Shown here: piece by piece, positions 40,218 through 49,079 of the stretch
How positions within the stretch are numbered: position 1 is the first letter of the stretch
Layout of the letters: each line of letters begins with the position of its first letter
NCBI GenBank assembly: GCA_902571055.1
Contig: CACGAM010000001.1
Coordinates: forward strand, 62,001 to 126,000
Reading direction: 5' to 3'
From: an uncultured Pelagibacteraceae bacterium
Lineage (GTDB): Bacteria > Pseudomonadota > Alphaproteobacteria > Pelagibacterales > Pelagibacteraceae
DNA: 64,000 nt
The notes under the pieces: model-generated
What the model saw: only the letters and a program-made list of their open reading frames with translations
The model's database searches: none
What the model was told of the DNA's origin: nothing
Translations under genes and position numbers: made by a program

Positions 40218-41957
40218 ATGGAAAATAAAATAATTCTAAAAAGACTATACAATAATTATACAAAAAAGTTTTTACCTAAAATTTTATTGTCAGTATTATT
40301 CTCGTTAATCGTTGCGGGTAGTACAGCTGCTATTGCTTGGTTACTAGATCCTGCGATCAAAAAAATATTTATCGATAAAGATGAAAAATTAATTTTAATT
40401 ATACCTATAGCAATAATTTTGGCTTTTTCTTTAAAAGGAGGTTCATTATATTTAGCAAAAACAATATTAATTAGAACTGCTCAAGAAATTACGAAAATTA
40501 TTCAAATGCAAGTTATGAAGTCGCTTATAACAGCAGATACTGAGGTAATTGACAAAAAGCACACCGGTAAGTTCATTTCTCATTTAACTTTCGATGTGAC
40601 TTTAATTTCGAGACTTGTAAGTAATGTTATTTTGAATTTAACAAAAGACAGTTTTACTCTCATAGGACTTTTAATTGTGATGTTTTATCAAAACTGGAAG
40701 CTTGCTTTTTTTGCAATTATTATGATCCCTTTAGCAACTATTGCTGCACGTTCGCTTGGTAAAAGGATAGGTAAAGTCACAGTTGAGGCGGCTGATAGAA
40801 CAGGAGAACTTAGTACCTATTTAATAGAAATATTTAAAAATCATAAGATGATAAAAATTTTTCAAAAGGAAAAATACGAATTCGGTAGAACAGAAAAATT
40901 TATAAATAATCTTAAAGACAAAGTAGTAAAAATAGAGACTGTTTTAGTAAGAGCCTCGCCAATTATGGAAACACTTACTGGTTTAATGATTGCACTTTTA
41001 ATTTTCTATTCTGGAAAACTGATAATGAACGGAGAGCTTGGTTTAAATAATTTCTTTTCTTTTTTAGCTGCTATGATGCTTGCTTATCAACCAGTAAGAT
41101 CTTTGGCAACTTTAAACATGAGTTTAAATCAGGGACTTGCCGCAGCAAAAAGAATTTTGCCATTAATTGACACTGAAAATAAAATTAAAGAATTAGAAAA
41201 TGCAAAAGAATTAAAAATAAGTAAAGGTGAAATTAGATTTGAGAAAGTAAATTTTAAATATAATAAAGATGAAGGAGAAGTTTTAAATGATGTTGATATT
41301 TTTATAGAGGGAGGTGAGATGACTTCATTAGTTGGTCATAGTGGCGCTGGTAAATCATCTTTATTAAACTTAATCCCAAGATTTTATGACAGAGATAATG
41401 GTGATATTAAAATAGATGAGCAATCAATTTACAAAACTAAAATAAGATCACTAAGATCAAATATTTCATTAGTCGCACAGGACATAACACTTTTTGACGA
41501 TACTATCAGGAATAATATATTATACGCTAACCCTGTTGCTTCAAATGAAGAACTAAATGAAGCAGTAGAATTTTCTTACTCAAAAGAATTTATTGAAAAA
41601 TTACCTAACAAATTTGAGACTTTAATTGGAGAAAATGGAGTAAGACTATCAGGTGGTGAAAAGCAAAGAATATCTATTGCAAGAGCGATGCTGAAGAGGA
41701 GTTCAATTATTCTATTGGATGAAGCAACATCATCTCTGGATTCAGATACAGAGACAAAAATTCAAGAAGCTATTAAAGTTTTAACAAATAATAAAACTAC
41801 AATTGTTATTGCCCATCGATTATCAACCATAAAAAATTCAAAAAAAATATATGTTATAGATCACGGTAAGATTGTTGCAGACGGAAATCATGAGCATCTT
41901 CTAAAAAATTCTAAAATTTATAAAAATTTCTACGAGAAACAATTAAGAAAAGATTAA
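40218..41957 (+). CDS. ABC transporter, MsbA-like lipid exporter
   Basis: LVGHSGAGKSSLLNLIPRFY, VRLSGGEKQRISIARAML, SIILLDEATSSLD; upstream of Kdo/lipid A genes. Confidence 0.9.
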   Translation: MENKIILKRLYNNYTKKFLPKILLSVLFSLIVAGSTAAIAWLLDPAIKKIFIDKDEKLILIIPIAIILAFSLKGGSLYLAKTILIRTAQEITKIIQMQVMKSLITADTEVIDKKHTGKFISHLTFDVTLISRLVSNVILNLTKDSFTLIGLLIVMFYQNWKLAFFAIIMIPLATIAARSLGKRIGKVTVEAADRTGELSTYLIEIFKNHKMIKIFQKEKYEFGRTEKFINNLKDKVVKIETVLVRASPIMETLTGLMIALLIFYSGKLIMNGELGLNNFFSFLAAMMLAYQPVRSLATLNMSLNQGLAAAKRILPLIDTENKIKELENAKELKISKGEIRFEKVNFKYNKDEGEVLNDVDIFIEGGEMTSLVGHSGAGKSSLLNLIPRFYDRDNGDIKIDEQSIYKTKIRSLRSNISLVAQDITLFDDTIRNNILYANPVASNEELNEAVEFSYSKEFIEKLPNKFETLIGENGVRLSGGEKQRISIARAMLKRSSIILLDEATSSLDSDTETKIQEAIKVLTNNKTTIVIAHRLSTIKNSKKIYVIDHGKIVADGNHEHLLKNSKIYKNFYEKQLRKD

Positions 41958-43208
41958 ATGTTTTTTTTGTATAGATTAATAATAAATACTATTTTAATTT
42001 TATCACCAATTATAATTATTTTTCGAATTCTCAAGAACAAGGAGGATCCTAGTAGATTTATAGAAAAATTAGGTATATTTGAAAAAAAAAGTATTAAAGG
42101 TAAACTTATTTGGTTTCATGGCTCGAGTGTGGGGGAAATTTTAAGTATAATTCCTTTAGTTGAAAAATTTGAAAAAAATAAAAATATAAAAAATATTCTA
42201 ATTACATCTAATACTTTTAGCTCATCAAAAGTGTTAAAAAAGTTTAGACTTAAAAAGACTATTCACCAATTTCTACCAATAGACTCTAGGATATTAGTTA
42301 AAAAATTTTTATCTAATTGGGAACCTTCAGCGGCAATTTTTATAGAATCAGAAATTTGGCCAAACTTCATTCATGAAATTAAGCGAAAAAGAATACCATT
42401 AATTTTAATAAACGCCAGAATGACTAAAAAAACTTTTTTAAAGTGGAATAGTTTGAAAAATTTTTCAAAATCAATTTTTAATAAGTTTAATTTAAACTTA
42501 TCTCAAAATAAAGAGACTATGTTTTTTTTAAAAAAACTAGGATCTAAAAACATTAAAAACTTTGGGAATTTAAAATTCTCAGAAAATAAATCAATTAAAG
42601 ATAATAATATTAAATCTAAAAAATTATTAAAATTTTTTAAATCGAAAAATTTTGTATTTGGAGGAATAAGTACACATTCTGGAGAAGAAGAATTTTGTGG
42701 TAAAATACAAACACTTATAAAGTATAAAATTAAAAATAGTTTAACCGTCATTATTCCACGACATATCGATAGATGTGCAGATATAATTATGCGTTTGCAG
42801 AATTTAGGATTAAAAGTACATCTTCACAGTGACAAGTCGAACATAGATAAAAAAACAGATATTTATCTTGTAGATAGCTTTGGTGAAACAAATTCGTTTA
42901 TAAATCAATGTAATATTGTATTTTTAGGTGGTTCTATGATTAAGCGCGGAGGACAAAATCCATTAGAGGCTGTAAGGTTAAAATGTAAGGTTTTACATGG
43001 ACCTTATACTTATAATTTTAGTGAGGTATATGCTTTGTTGAAAAATCTTAATTTGTGTTTTTTAGTTAGGCATCCAAATGAAGTAATAAATCATCTAAAT
43101 TTCACAAAAAACAAAAAAAACAAAATAAATAAAAATTTTATCAATTTGAATTCTTTAGGTAAAAAAATTCTTAAGGACAATTATAATGAAGTATTAAAAT
43201 ATATTTAA
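41958..43208 (+). CDS. waaA: 3-deoxy-D-manno-octulosonic acid transferase
   Basis: LIWFHGSSVGEILSIIPLVEKF; IFIESEIWPNFIHEI; VFLGGSMIKRGGQNPLEAVRLK. Confidence 0.93.
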   Translation: MFFLYRLIINTILILSPIIIIFRILKNKEDPSRFIEKLGIFEKKSIKGKLIWFHGSSVGEILSIIPLVEKFEKNKNIKNILITSNTFSSSKVLKKFRLKKTIHQFLPIDSRILVKKFLSNWEPSAAIFIESEIWPNFIHEIKRKRIPLILINARMTKKTFLKWNSLKNFSKSIFNKFNLNLSQNKETMFFLKKLGSKNIKNFGNLKFSENKSIKDNNIKSKKLLKFFKSKNFVFGGISTHSGEEEFCGKIQTLIKYKIKNSLTVIIPRHIDRCADIIMRLQNLGLKVHLHSDKSNIDKKTDIYLVDSFGETNSFINQCNIVFLGGSMIKRGGQNPLEAVRLKCKVLHGPYTYNFSEVYALLKNLNLCFLVRHPNEVINHLNFTKNKKNKINKNFINLNSLGKKILKDNYNEVLKYI

Positions 43209-44134
43209 TGCAATTTAAAAAACCTAAATTTTGGGATAAAAACAGGCAAACAATATTTTCACTAATTTTATTTCCTTTAAGTATAATTGTATATTTTGTC
43301 GCAAAATTAAAACGTTTAAAAAAAGGAAAAAAGTTTAAATTTCCAATTATATGCATAGGAAATGTTTATTTAGGTGGCACTGGAAAAACTCCTATTTCAA
43401 TAGAAATATTTAAAATTTTAAGCTCGATTAATAAAAAACCCGTTTTTATTAAAAAGTTTTATCCATATATTCATGACGAAATAAATATTCTCAATAAAAT
43501 TGGTCCAGTAATTTCTGAAAAAAGTAGGATTAAATCTTTAAAAAGTCTAGATAATTCAAATTACGAAGTTGCTTTACTAGATGACGGGTTTCAAGATACA
43601 AAATTTTTAAAAGATTTATCCATTGTTTGCTTTAATGAAAATAATTGGATTGGAAACGGTAATATAATTCCCTCGGGCCCGTTGAGAGAGTCATTAGATG
43701 CTTTAAAATATGCAGACTGTATAATGATAAAAGGCAAAAAAGATCAAAAAAAAGAGAGACAATTATTAAATTATAATAAAAACTTACAGTTTTTTTATTT
43801 TGATTATAATATTGAAATTGATAATTCAATTAGAGAAAAAAAATTTGTAACTTTTGCAGGAATTGGCAACCCAGAAAGTTTTTTTGAATTGCTTACAAGA
43901 AACAATTTAAATGTGATAAAAAAAATTATTTTTCCTGATCATCATAAATTTACAAATAATGATTTAGATAAAATTATAAATTTTGCTAACGAAAATAATG
44001 CAATAATATTAACAACAGAAAAAGACTATGAAAGAATTGAGCATAAATATAAATCATTAATTTATTTCACAAAATTAAGTGTCAAAATTGAAAAATTAGA
44101 TGTCTTTAAAAATTTAATAAAGGAGAAAATATGA
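43208..44134 (+). CDS. lpxK: Tetraacyldisaccharide 4'-kinase
   Basis: IICIGNVYLGGTGKTPISIEIF; VALLDDGFQDTKFLKDLSIVCFN. Confidence 0.94.
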   Translation: MQFKKPKFWDKNRQTIFSLILFPLSIIVYFVAKLKRLKKGKKFKFPIICIGNVYLGGTGKTPISIEIFKILSSINKKPVFIKKFYPYIHDEINILNKIGPVISEKSRIKSLKSLDNSNYEVALLDDGFQDTKFLKDLSIVCFNENNWIGNGNIIPSGPLRESLDALKYADCIMIKGKKDQKKERQLLNYNKNLQFFYFDYNIEIDNSIREKKFVTFAGIGNPESFFELLTRNNLNVIKKIIFPDHHKFTNNDLDKIINFANENNAIILTTEKDYERIEHKYKSLIYFTKLSVKIEKLDVFKNLIKEKI

Positions 44135-44991
44135 AATCAGTAAGATATTTTTTCGAGTATATTATTATCAAATTTTTATTTTTTATATTTAGTTTACTTG
44201 GATATTCTAGAGCGTCAAATATAGGTGAGAAAATTGGAAAACTTTTTGGACCATTAATTAGAGATAACAAGAAAATATTGCATAATTTAGAAGAATGTAA
44301 TATCGGCAACAATGATCATGATAGAACCGTTATAGTAAGTGAGATGTGGGGCAACTATGGAAGAATACTAGCTGAATATCCTTTTATAAAACATTTCAGA
44401 AATTCAAATTTAAGTAAATATATTACATTAGAGGGAAAAGATATTTTAGATGAGATTATAAGAGAAAAGAAAAGTGTAGTTTTTATTTCAGCACATTTTA
44501 ATAATTTCGAATTAATGGCATTGTGTCTTGAAAAAGCAGGAATAGATTTAGCTGCAATATACAGACCTTTAAACAATTTTTTTTTAAATAATACCATGGA
44601 AAATATAAGAAAAAAATATATCTGCAGAAACCAGATAAAAAAAGGTAAGTCTGGAAGTAGAGAAATATTAAAATTTATAAAACAAAATTTTTCGATTGCA
44701 CTGATGATTGATCAAAGAGTAAGTGAGGGCGTGAAAAGCAATTTTTTTAACAGATTAGCACTAACAACAAGTATACCAGCGCAAATTATTAAAAAATATG
44801 ACCTTGAGATTGTCCCTGTTTATATTGAGAGAAAGAACAAAATATATTTTAATATGAGTATAGATAAACCAATTAAATTTAATAATAAATCTGAGATTGT
44901 TGATATAACTAATAGATTAAATAATGTTATAGAAAAAAGAATTTTAAGTAATCCCAGTCAATGGATATGGACACATAATCGTTGGAAATAG
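44131..44991 (+). CDS. Lipid A acyltransferase (LpxL/HtrB family)
   Basis: VVFISAHFNNFELMALCLEKAG; IALMIDQRVSEGVKSNFF; PSQWIWTHNRWK. Confidence 0.92.
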   Translation: MKSVRYFFEYIIIKFLFFIFSLLGYSRASNIGEKIGKLFGPLIRDNKKILHNLEECNIGNNDHDRTVIVSEMWGNYGRILAEYPFIKHFRNSNLSKYITLEGKDILDEIIREKKSVVFISAHFNNFELMALCLEKAGIDLAAIYRPLNNFFLNNTMENIRKKYICRNQIKKGKSGSREILKFIKQNFSIALMIDQRVSEGVKSNFFNRLALTTSIPAQIIKKYDLEIVPVYIERKNKIYFNMSIDKPIKFNNKSEIVDITNRLNNVIEKRILSNPSQWIWTHNRWK

Positions 44992-44998
44992 TATGAGT

Positions 44999-45181
44999 TT
45001 ATTTATATTTTTGTGATGCTTCCTTATAAGAAAAATAGGCTTCCTGTTTATCGACATTCCAATATGTAAGTTTTTCTAAACTAATTTCCTTTCCAGATAC
45101 TGCACAAACAACATGATCTCCGTGTTCTATAACTTCGTAATTATTTGGCAAATATTTTAATTTTGCTAATTTTTTAAACAT
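44999..45181 (-). CDS. DUF2093 family protein
   Basis: KYLPNNYEVIEHGDHVVCAVSGKEISLEKLTYWNVDKQEAYFSYKEA; start trimmed to 45181. Confidence 0.8.
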   Translation of the reverse strand: MFKKLAKLKYLPNNYEVIEHGDHVVCAVSGKEISLEKLTYWNVDKQEAYFSYKEASQKYK

Positions 45182-45202
45182 TTTTAGTTTATAAGTTAAT
45201 AC

Positions 45203-46471
45203 ATGAATATTGTAATAATTGGAAGTGGAGGAAGAGAGCATGCACTATGCTATAAGCTATTAAAATCTTCTAAGATTAATAAAATATATTGTATACCAGG
45301 TAATGCTGGTACTGATGAAATTGCGACAAATATTTTTGCAGATATAAATGATTTCGATGAAATATATAAAATTGTTTTAAAATTAAATGTAGAACTTATA
45401 GTAGTTGGTCCTGAGATACCTTTGGTTAATGGAATTGTTGATTACTTTGAGAAAAAAAATATAAAAATATTTGGCCCCAATAAAAAGTGTTCTCAGTTAG
45501 AAGGATCAAAATTTTTTATGAAGAACATCTGTAAAAAATATAATATTCCTAGCGCTAAATATTTTGAAATATCAGATATCAATCAGATAGAAAAATTCTT
45601 AAGTAGTGTTTCATTTCCAGTCGTCGTAAAATCAGATGGACTTGCTGCAGGTAAAGGAGTAACGATATGCAATAATCTAGATGAAGTATTAAAAGATGTT
45701 CAAGAAATATTGGATGGTAAGTTTAAATCTTCAAACAAAGTGTTTATTGAGGAGTTTTTAGAGGGTGAGGAACTAAGCTACTTTGTTATTACAGACGGAT
45801 ATGATTATAAATGTTTAGGAACTGCACAAGATCACAAGAAAATTGGAGAGGGAGATGTTGGTTTAAACACTGGTGGCATGGGTGCTTATTCGCCTTCAAA
45901 AATTATTAATAATAAACTAGAGAATAAAATCCAAAAAGAAATAATTGAGCCAACATTAAATGGTTTAAGAAAAGAAGGACTAATTTATAAAGGAATTTTA
46001 TATGCGGGGTTAATGATAAATAATGGTGAACCAAAGTTGATTGAGTATAATATTAGGTTTGGCGACCCTGAATGCCAAGTATTAATGATGCGTCTCAATA
46101 GTGATCTTCTCGAAATTTTAATTTCTACACTTGAAAATAAAATTCTTGAGCAAAAAATTACATGGAGTGAAAATGACTCAATAACAGTTGTTGCAGCAAA
46201 TAAGGGATATCCTGAGCAATATAAAAAAAATAGTATTATTAAAAATTTAGATACAATAAAAGTTGATGACAATCAGCAAATATTCCATGCTGGGACTACT
46301 AGAGACAAAGATGGAAAGATTTTGGCTACAGGTGGAAGAGTTTTAAATTCAACAGTTTTGTCAAAATCGCTCAGTGTTGCAAGAAAAAAGGCAAATGAAA
46401 TTTTAGAGAATGTGAAATGGGAAAACAAATATTATAGGAAAGATATTGGTTTTAGAGTAATTGATAAGTGA
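45203..46471 (+). CDS. purD: Phosphoribosylamine-glycine ligase
   Basis: VIIGSGGREHALCYKL; VVKSDGLAAGKGVTIC; NTGGMGAYSP. Confidence 0.96.
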   Translation: MNIVIIGSGGREHALCYKLLKSSKINKIYCIPGNAGTDEIATNIFADINDFDEIYKIVLKLNVELIVVGPEIPLVNGIVDYFEKKNIKIFGPNKKCSQLEGSKFFMKNICKKYNIPSAKYFEISDINQIEKFLSSVSFPVVVKSDGLAAGKGVTICNNLDEVLKDVQEILDGKFKSSNKVFIEEFLEGEELSYFVITDGYDYKCLGTAQDHKKIGEGDVGLNTGGMGAYSPSKIINNKLENKIQKEIIEPTLNGLRKEGLIYKGILYAGLMINNGEPKLIEYNIRFGDPECQVLMMRLNSDLLEILISTLENKILEQKITWSENDSITVVAANKGYPEQYKKNSIIKNLDTIKVDDNQQIFHAGTTRDKDGKILATGGRVLNSTVLSKSLSVARKKANEILENVKWENKYYRKDIGFRVIDK

Positions 46472-47031
46472 GAATAATTGGAGGACTTTCAAAAGGAGTA
46501 AGGTTATTTCAGCCAAAAGATAAGGAAACAAGACCTCTAAAAGATTTAACAAAAGAATCTATCTTCAATACATTAATCCATAATAATGATTTAAATATAT
46601 CTTTTCAAAATTTAAGTATTTTAGATATTTTTTCAGGAACAGGCTCTTTTGGACTTGAGTGTATTTCTAGAGGAGCTAGTAAAGTATTTTTTGTAGAAAA
46701 CTATTTACCTGTAATTGAGATATTAAAAAAAAATATAAATAAGTTAAAATTCAACAATAATTGTGAAATAGTCAATAAAGATTTTATAGATAGTAATTTA
46801 GAAACAATTAAAAATAAGAAATTTAATTTAATCTTTATTGATCCACCTTTTAAAATAAATAATCTAGATTTAATTTTAGATAAAATAATTCATTCCAAAC
46901 TTTTGGATATTATTGGGGTAATAGTAATTCACAGACATAAAAATTCTAACGATAAAATACCAAGCGAACTAAAGATGGTGAAAACTAAAAATTATGGATT
47001 ATCAAAAATAATCTTCCTAAAGTTTGCTTAG
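46468..47031 (+). CDS. rsmD: 16S rRNA (guanine966-N2)-methyltransferase, GTG start
   Basis: RIIGGLSKGVRLFQPKDKETRPLKDLTKESIFNTL; ILDIFSGTGSFGLECISRGA; FIDPPF. Confidence 0.92.
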   Translation: MRIIGGLSKGVRLFQPKDKETRPLKDLTKESIFNTLIHNNDLNISFQNLSILDIFSGTGSFGLECISRGASKVFFVENYLPVIEILKKNINKLKFNNNCEIVNKDFIDSNLETIKNKKFNLIFIDPPFKINNLDLILDKIIHSKLLDIIGVIVIHRHKNSNDKIPSELKMVKTKNYGLSKIIFLKFA

Positions 47032-48183
47032 CAATCTCTTTGTTTCGATTTTAATTAATTCAACAGATGGTTGATCTAGAGGGTTTACCTTTAATGCATG
47101 TCCTAAAAGAATAGTTTCTAACACACAAAAACAAAATAGTTCTCCGAGAGTGTTTTCATCTTTTTTTTTAATATTAAATGAACGAAAAGGTATATTTTTT
47201 TTTCTAAAAATGTTTTGCGTCGATTTTTCTTGTGCTTCTAAAATTTCATTCAAATTTTTATTTTTTAGATATTTTTTATCATCAAGAATAAATTTATTAT
47301 CCTGTTTATTACTAGTTTTAGATGTAACGTTAAAAAACGTAAAAAAGCAATTTTTCGGACCATCTAAATATAGTTGTAACAGGCTATGATTATCTTTAGG
47401 CATTGATGAAATTATAGGTGTAATACCTTTGGATTTTTTACCTAACGATTCAGCTGTTAATTGTTGATACCATTTAAAAAAGTTTTCAGAGCTTTCATCG
47501 TAATTTAAAAAGATAGAGTTTTTTTTATTTTTTTTTACATAATGAATTATATTTTCAACATTGATTATTAAATTTTCTAAAAATCTTTTATTTTTTATTA
47601 AATAGTTGAATTTTTTAAATTTTTTTTCGTTTAAACCCATAAGCTCAGCAGGCAACATTCCGACTTCAGACAAAACAGAATATCTGCCCCCAATATAATT
47701 TTTATGTTCAAATATATCGCTTTTTATTTTATTAGATAATCGTCTAAGATAATTATTTGTATTTTCTGTTATAATAATATTTTTATTATTTTTATTTTTA
47801 AGAATTATATTAAAATTTGAAATTGTTTCTAAAGTTTCACCAGATTTAGATACAACAATATTTGGCATTTTTTTTAAATTTTTAATTTGTGGAATTAGAT
47901 TATTGTGAAAGTAAAAGTTTTTTTTAATTTTATGTCTTAAAAATTGATATATAGCCTCTGTTCCTAAAATAGATCCACCCATACCAATTAATCGAAAGTC
48001 TTTATAAAATTTATATTTATTAATGTCTTTTTTTGAATAGCTGTACTTGAAACTTTTAGTAAAACTTTTCAACAAAGGGTAATTTTTCAACCACTCATAT
48101 TTTTTTAGATTATTTGTTTTTGCTTTGATATTTTTAATTTTTTTATTTTTAAAATTAACAAAAGTTATGTTTTTTGAGAACAT
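47017..48183 (-). CDS. pgi: Glucose-6-phosphate isomerase
   Basis: FRLIGMGGSILGTEAIYQF; VVSKSGETLETISNF; GGRYSVLSEVGMLPAELMG. Confidence 0.9.
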   Translation of the reverse strand: MFSKNITFVNFKNKKIKNIKAKTNNLKKYEWLKNYPLLKSFTKSFKYSYSKKDINKYKFYKDFRLIGMGGSILGTEAIYQFLRHKIKKNFYFHNNLIPQIKNLKKMPNIVVSKSGETLETISNFNIILKNKNNKNIIITENTNNYLRRLSNKIKSDIFEHKNYIGGRYSVLSEVGMLPAELMGLNEKKFKKFNYLIKNKRFLENLIINVENIIHYVKKNKKNSIFLNYDESSENFFKWYQQLTAESLGKKSKGITPIISSMPKDNHSLLQLYLDGPKNCFFTFFNVTSKTSNKQDNKFILDDKKYLKNKNLNEILEAQEKSTQNIFRKKNIPFRSFNIKKKDENTLGELFCFCVLETILLGHALKVNPLDQPSVELIKIETKRLLSKL

Positions 48184-48185
48184 TA

Positions 48186-48497
48186 CTAATTAATTTTTTC
48201 TATTATTGCTTGTTCTAAACTTTTAGATTTGTTATTTTTTGATTTCTTAACTTTTGTAGAAACTTTTAATTTATCTTTTAAGCCACTTTCAGGCTCCTTT
48301 GTTTCAATTATATTTTCATCTAATGGAACTGGTAATTCATTAAAATCTGGCGGCATAGATAAAGGATTTTTTTTTTGAACAAGAAATTCGTCGCTTCTTT
48401 CTCCCCTACTTTTTCCTTGTAACGCATCTTTGGTCCCTTGACATGATGTGGCAAAGAAACAAACAATAATTAAAAATAAATTTATAATATTTTTCAT
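48186..48497 (-). CDS. DUF3035/BamF-like lipoprotein
   Basis: Lipobox-like CFFATSCQG; RSDEFLVQKKNPLSMPPDFNELPVP; next to lspA. Confidence 0.65.
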   Translation of the reverse strand: MKNIINLFLIIVCFFATSCQGTKDALQGKSRGERSDEFLVQKKNPLSMPPDFNELPVPLDENIIETKEPESGLKDKLKVSTKVKKSKNNKSKSLEQAIIEKIN

Positions 48498-48982
48498 TTA
48501 CTAAGTTTTTTATAATCTAATATTTCCATAAAAATAAGGCAAGTAATTCCTATAGAAATAAAAATATCAGCAACGTTAAATACAAACCAATGATAACCAT
48601 TAAAATTAATATCTATAAAATCTGGGACTGCAGAGTAGTAAAATCTGTCGAAAAGATTCCCAAATGAGCCCCCTAATATGACTATATATATTATCCTTTT
48701 AATACTTTTAGATGCTACCGCTAAGTAGATTAATATAAAATTTATTAATAATATTATAAATGTAATAGCATTATATAAAAAATTATCACTGAAAGATAAA
48801 AGACCAAAACCAATACCAGTATTCCATATCAGTATTATATTTAAAAATTCGTTTATATAAATATTCAGCTCCTCGTTATTAGCAATATTTAGTATATAAA
48901 TTTTTGATATTCGATCTAATGTAAAAATTGAGAAAAAAAGAAAAAAATAAAATACGTATTTGCTATAAATTGATTTGTTCAT
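48494..48982 (-). CDS. lspA: Lipoprotein signal peptidase
   Basis: LDRISKIYIL; WNTGIGFGLLSF; LGGSFGNLFDRFYYSAVPDFIDI; VFNVADIFISIG. Confidence 0.95.
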   Translation of the reverse strand: MNKSIYSKYVFYFFLFFSIFTLDRISKIYILNIANNEELNIYINEFLNIILIWNTGIGFGLLSFSDNFLYNAITFIILLINFILIYLAVASKSIKRIIYIVILGGSFGNLFDRFYYSAVPDFIDINFNGYHWFVFNVADIFISIGITCLIFMEILDYKKLSK

Positions 48983-49000
48983 ATCAAGTTATTTCACCAT

Positions 49001-49079
49001 GCCGCTCACATTTGTTCTCTGTTATTTTCCAACATACAAGAAAGCCGCTCACATTTATTCTCTCTTATTTTCCAACATA
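49001..49079. repeat. Imperfect direct repeat (36-bp units at 49001-49036 and 49044-49079, 43-bp offset) at the ileS 3' end
   Basis: GCCGCTCACATTT[G/A]TTCTCT[G/C]TTATTTTCCAACATA twice; 2 mismatches in 36. Confidence 0.95.
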
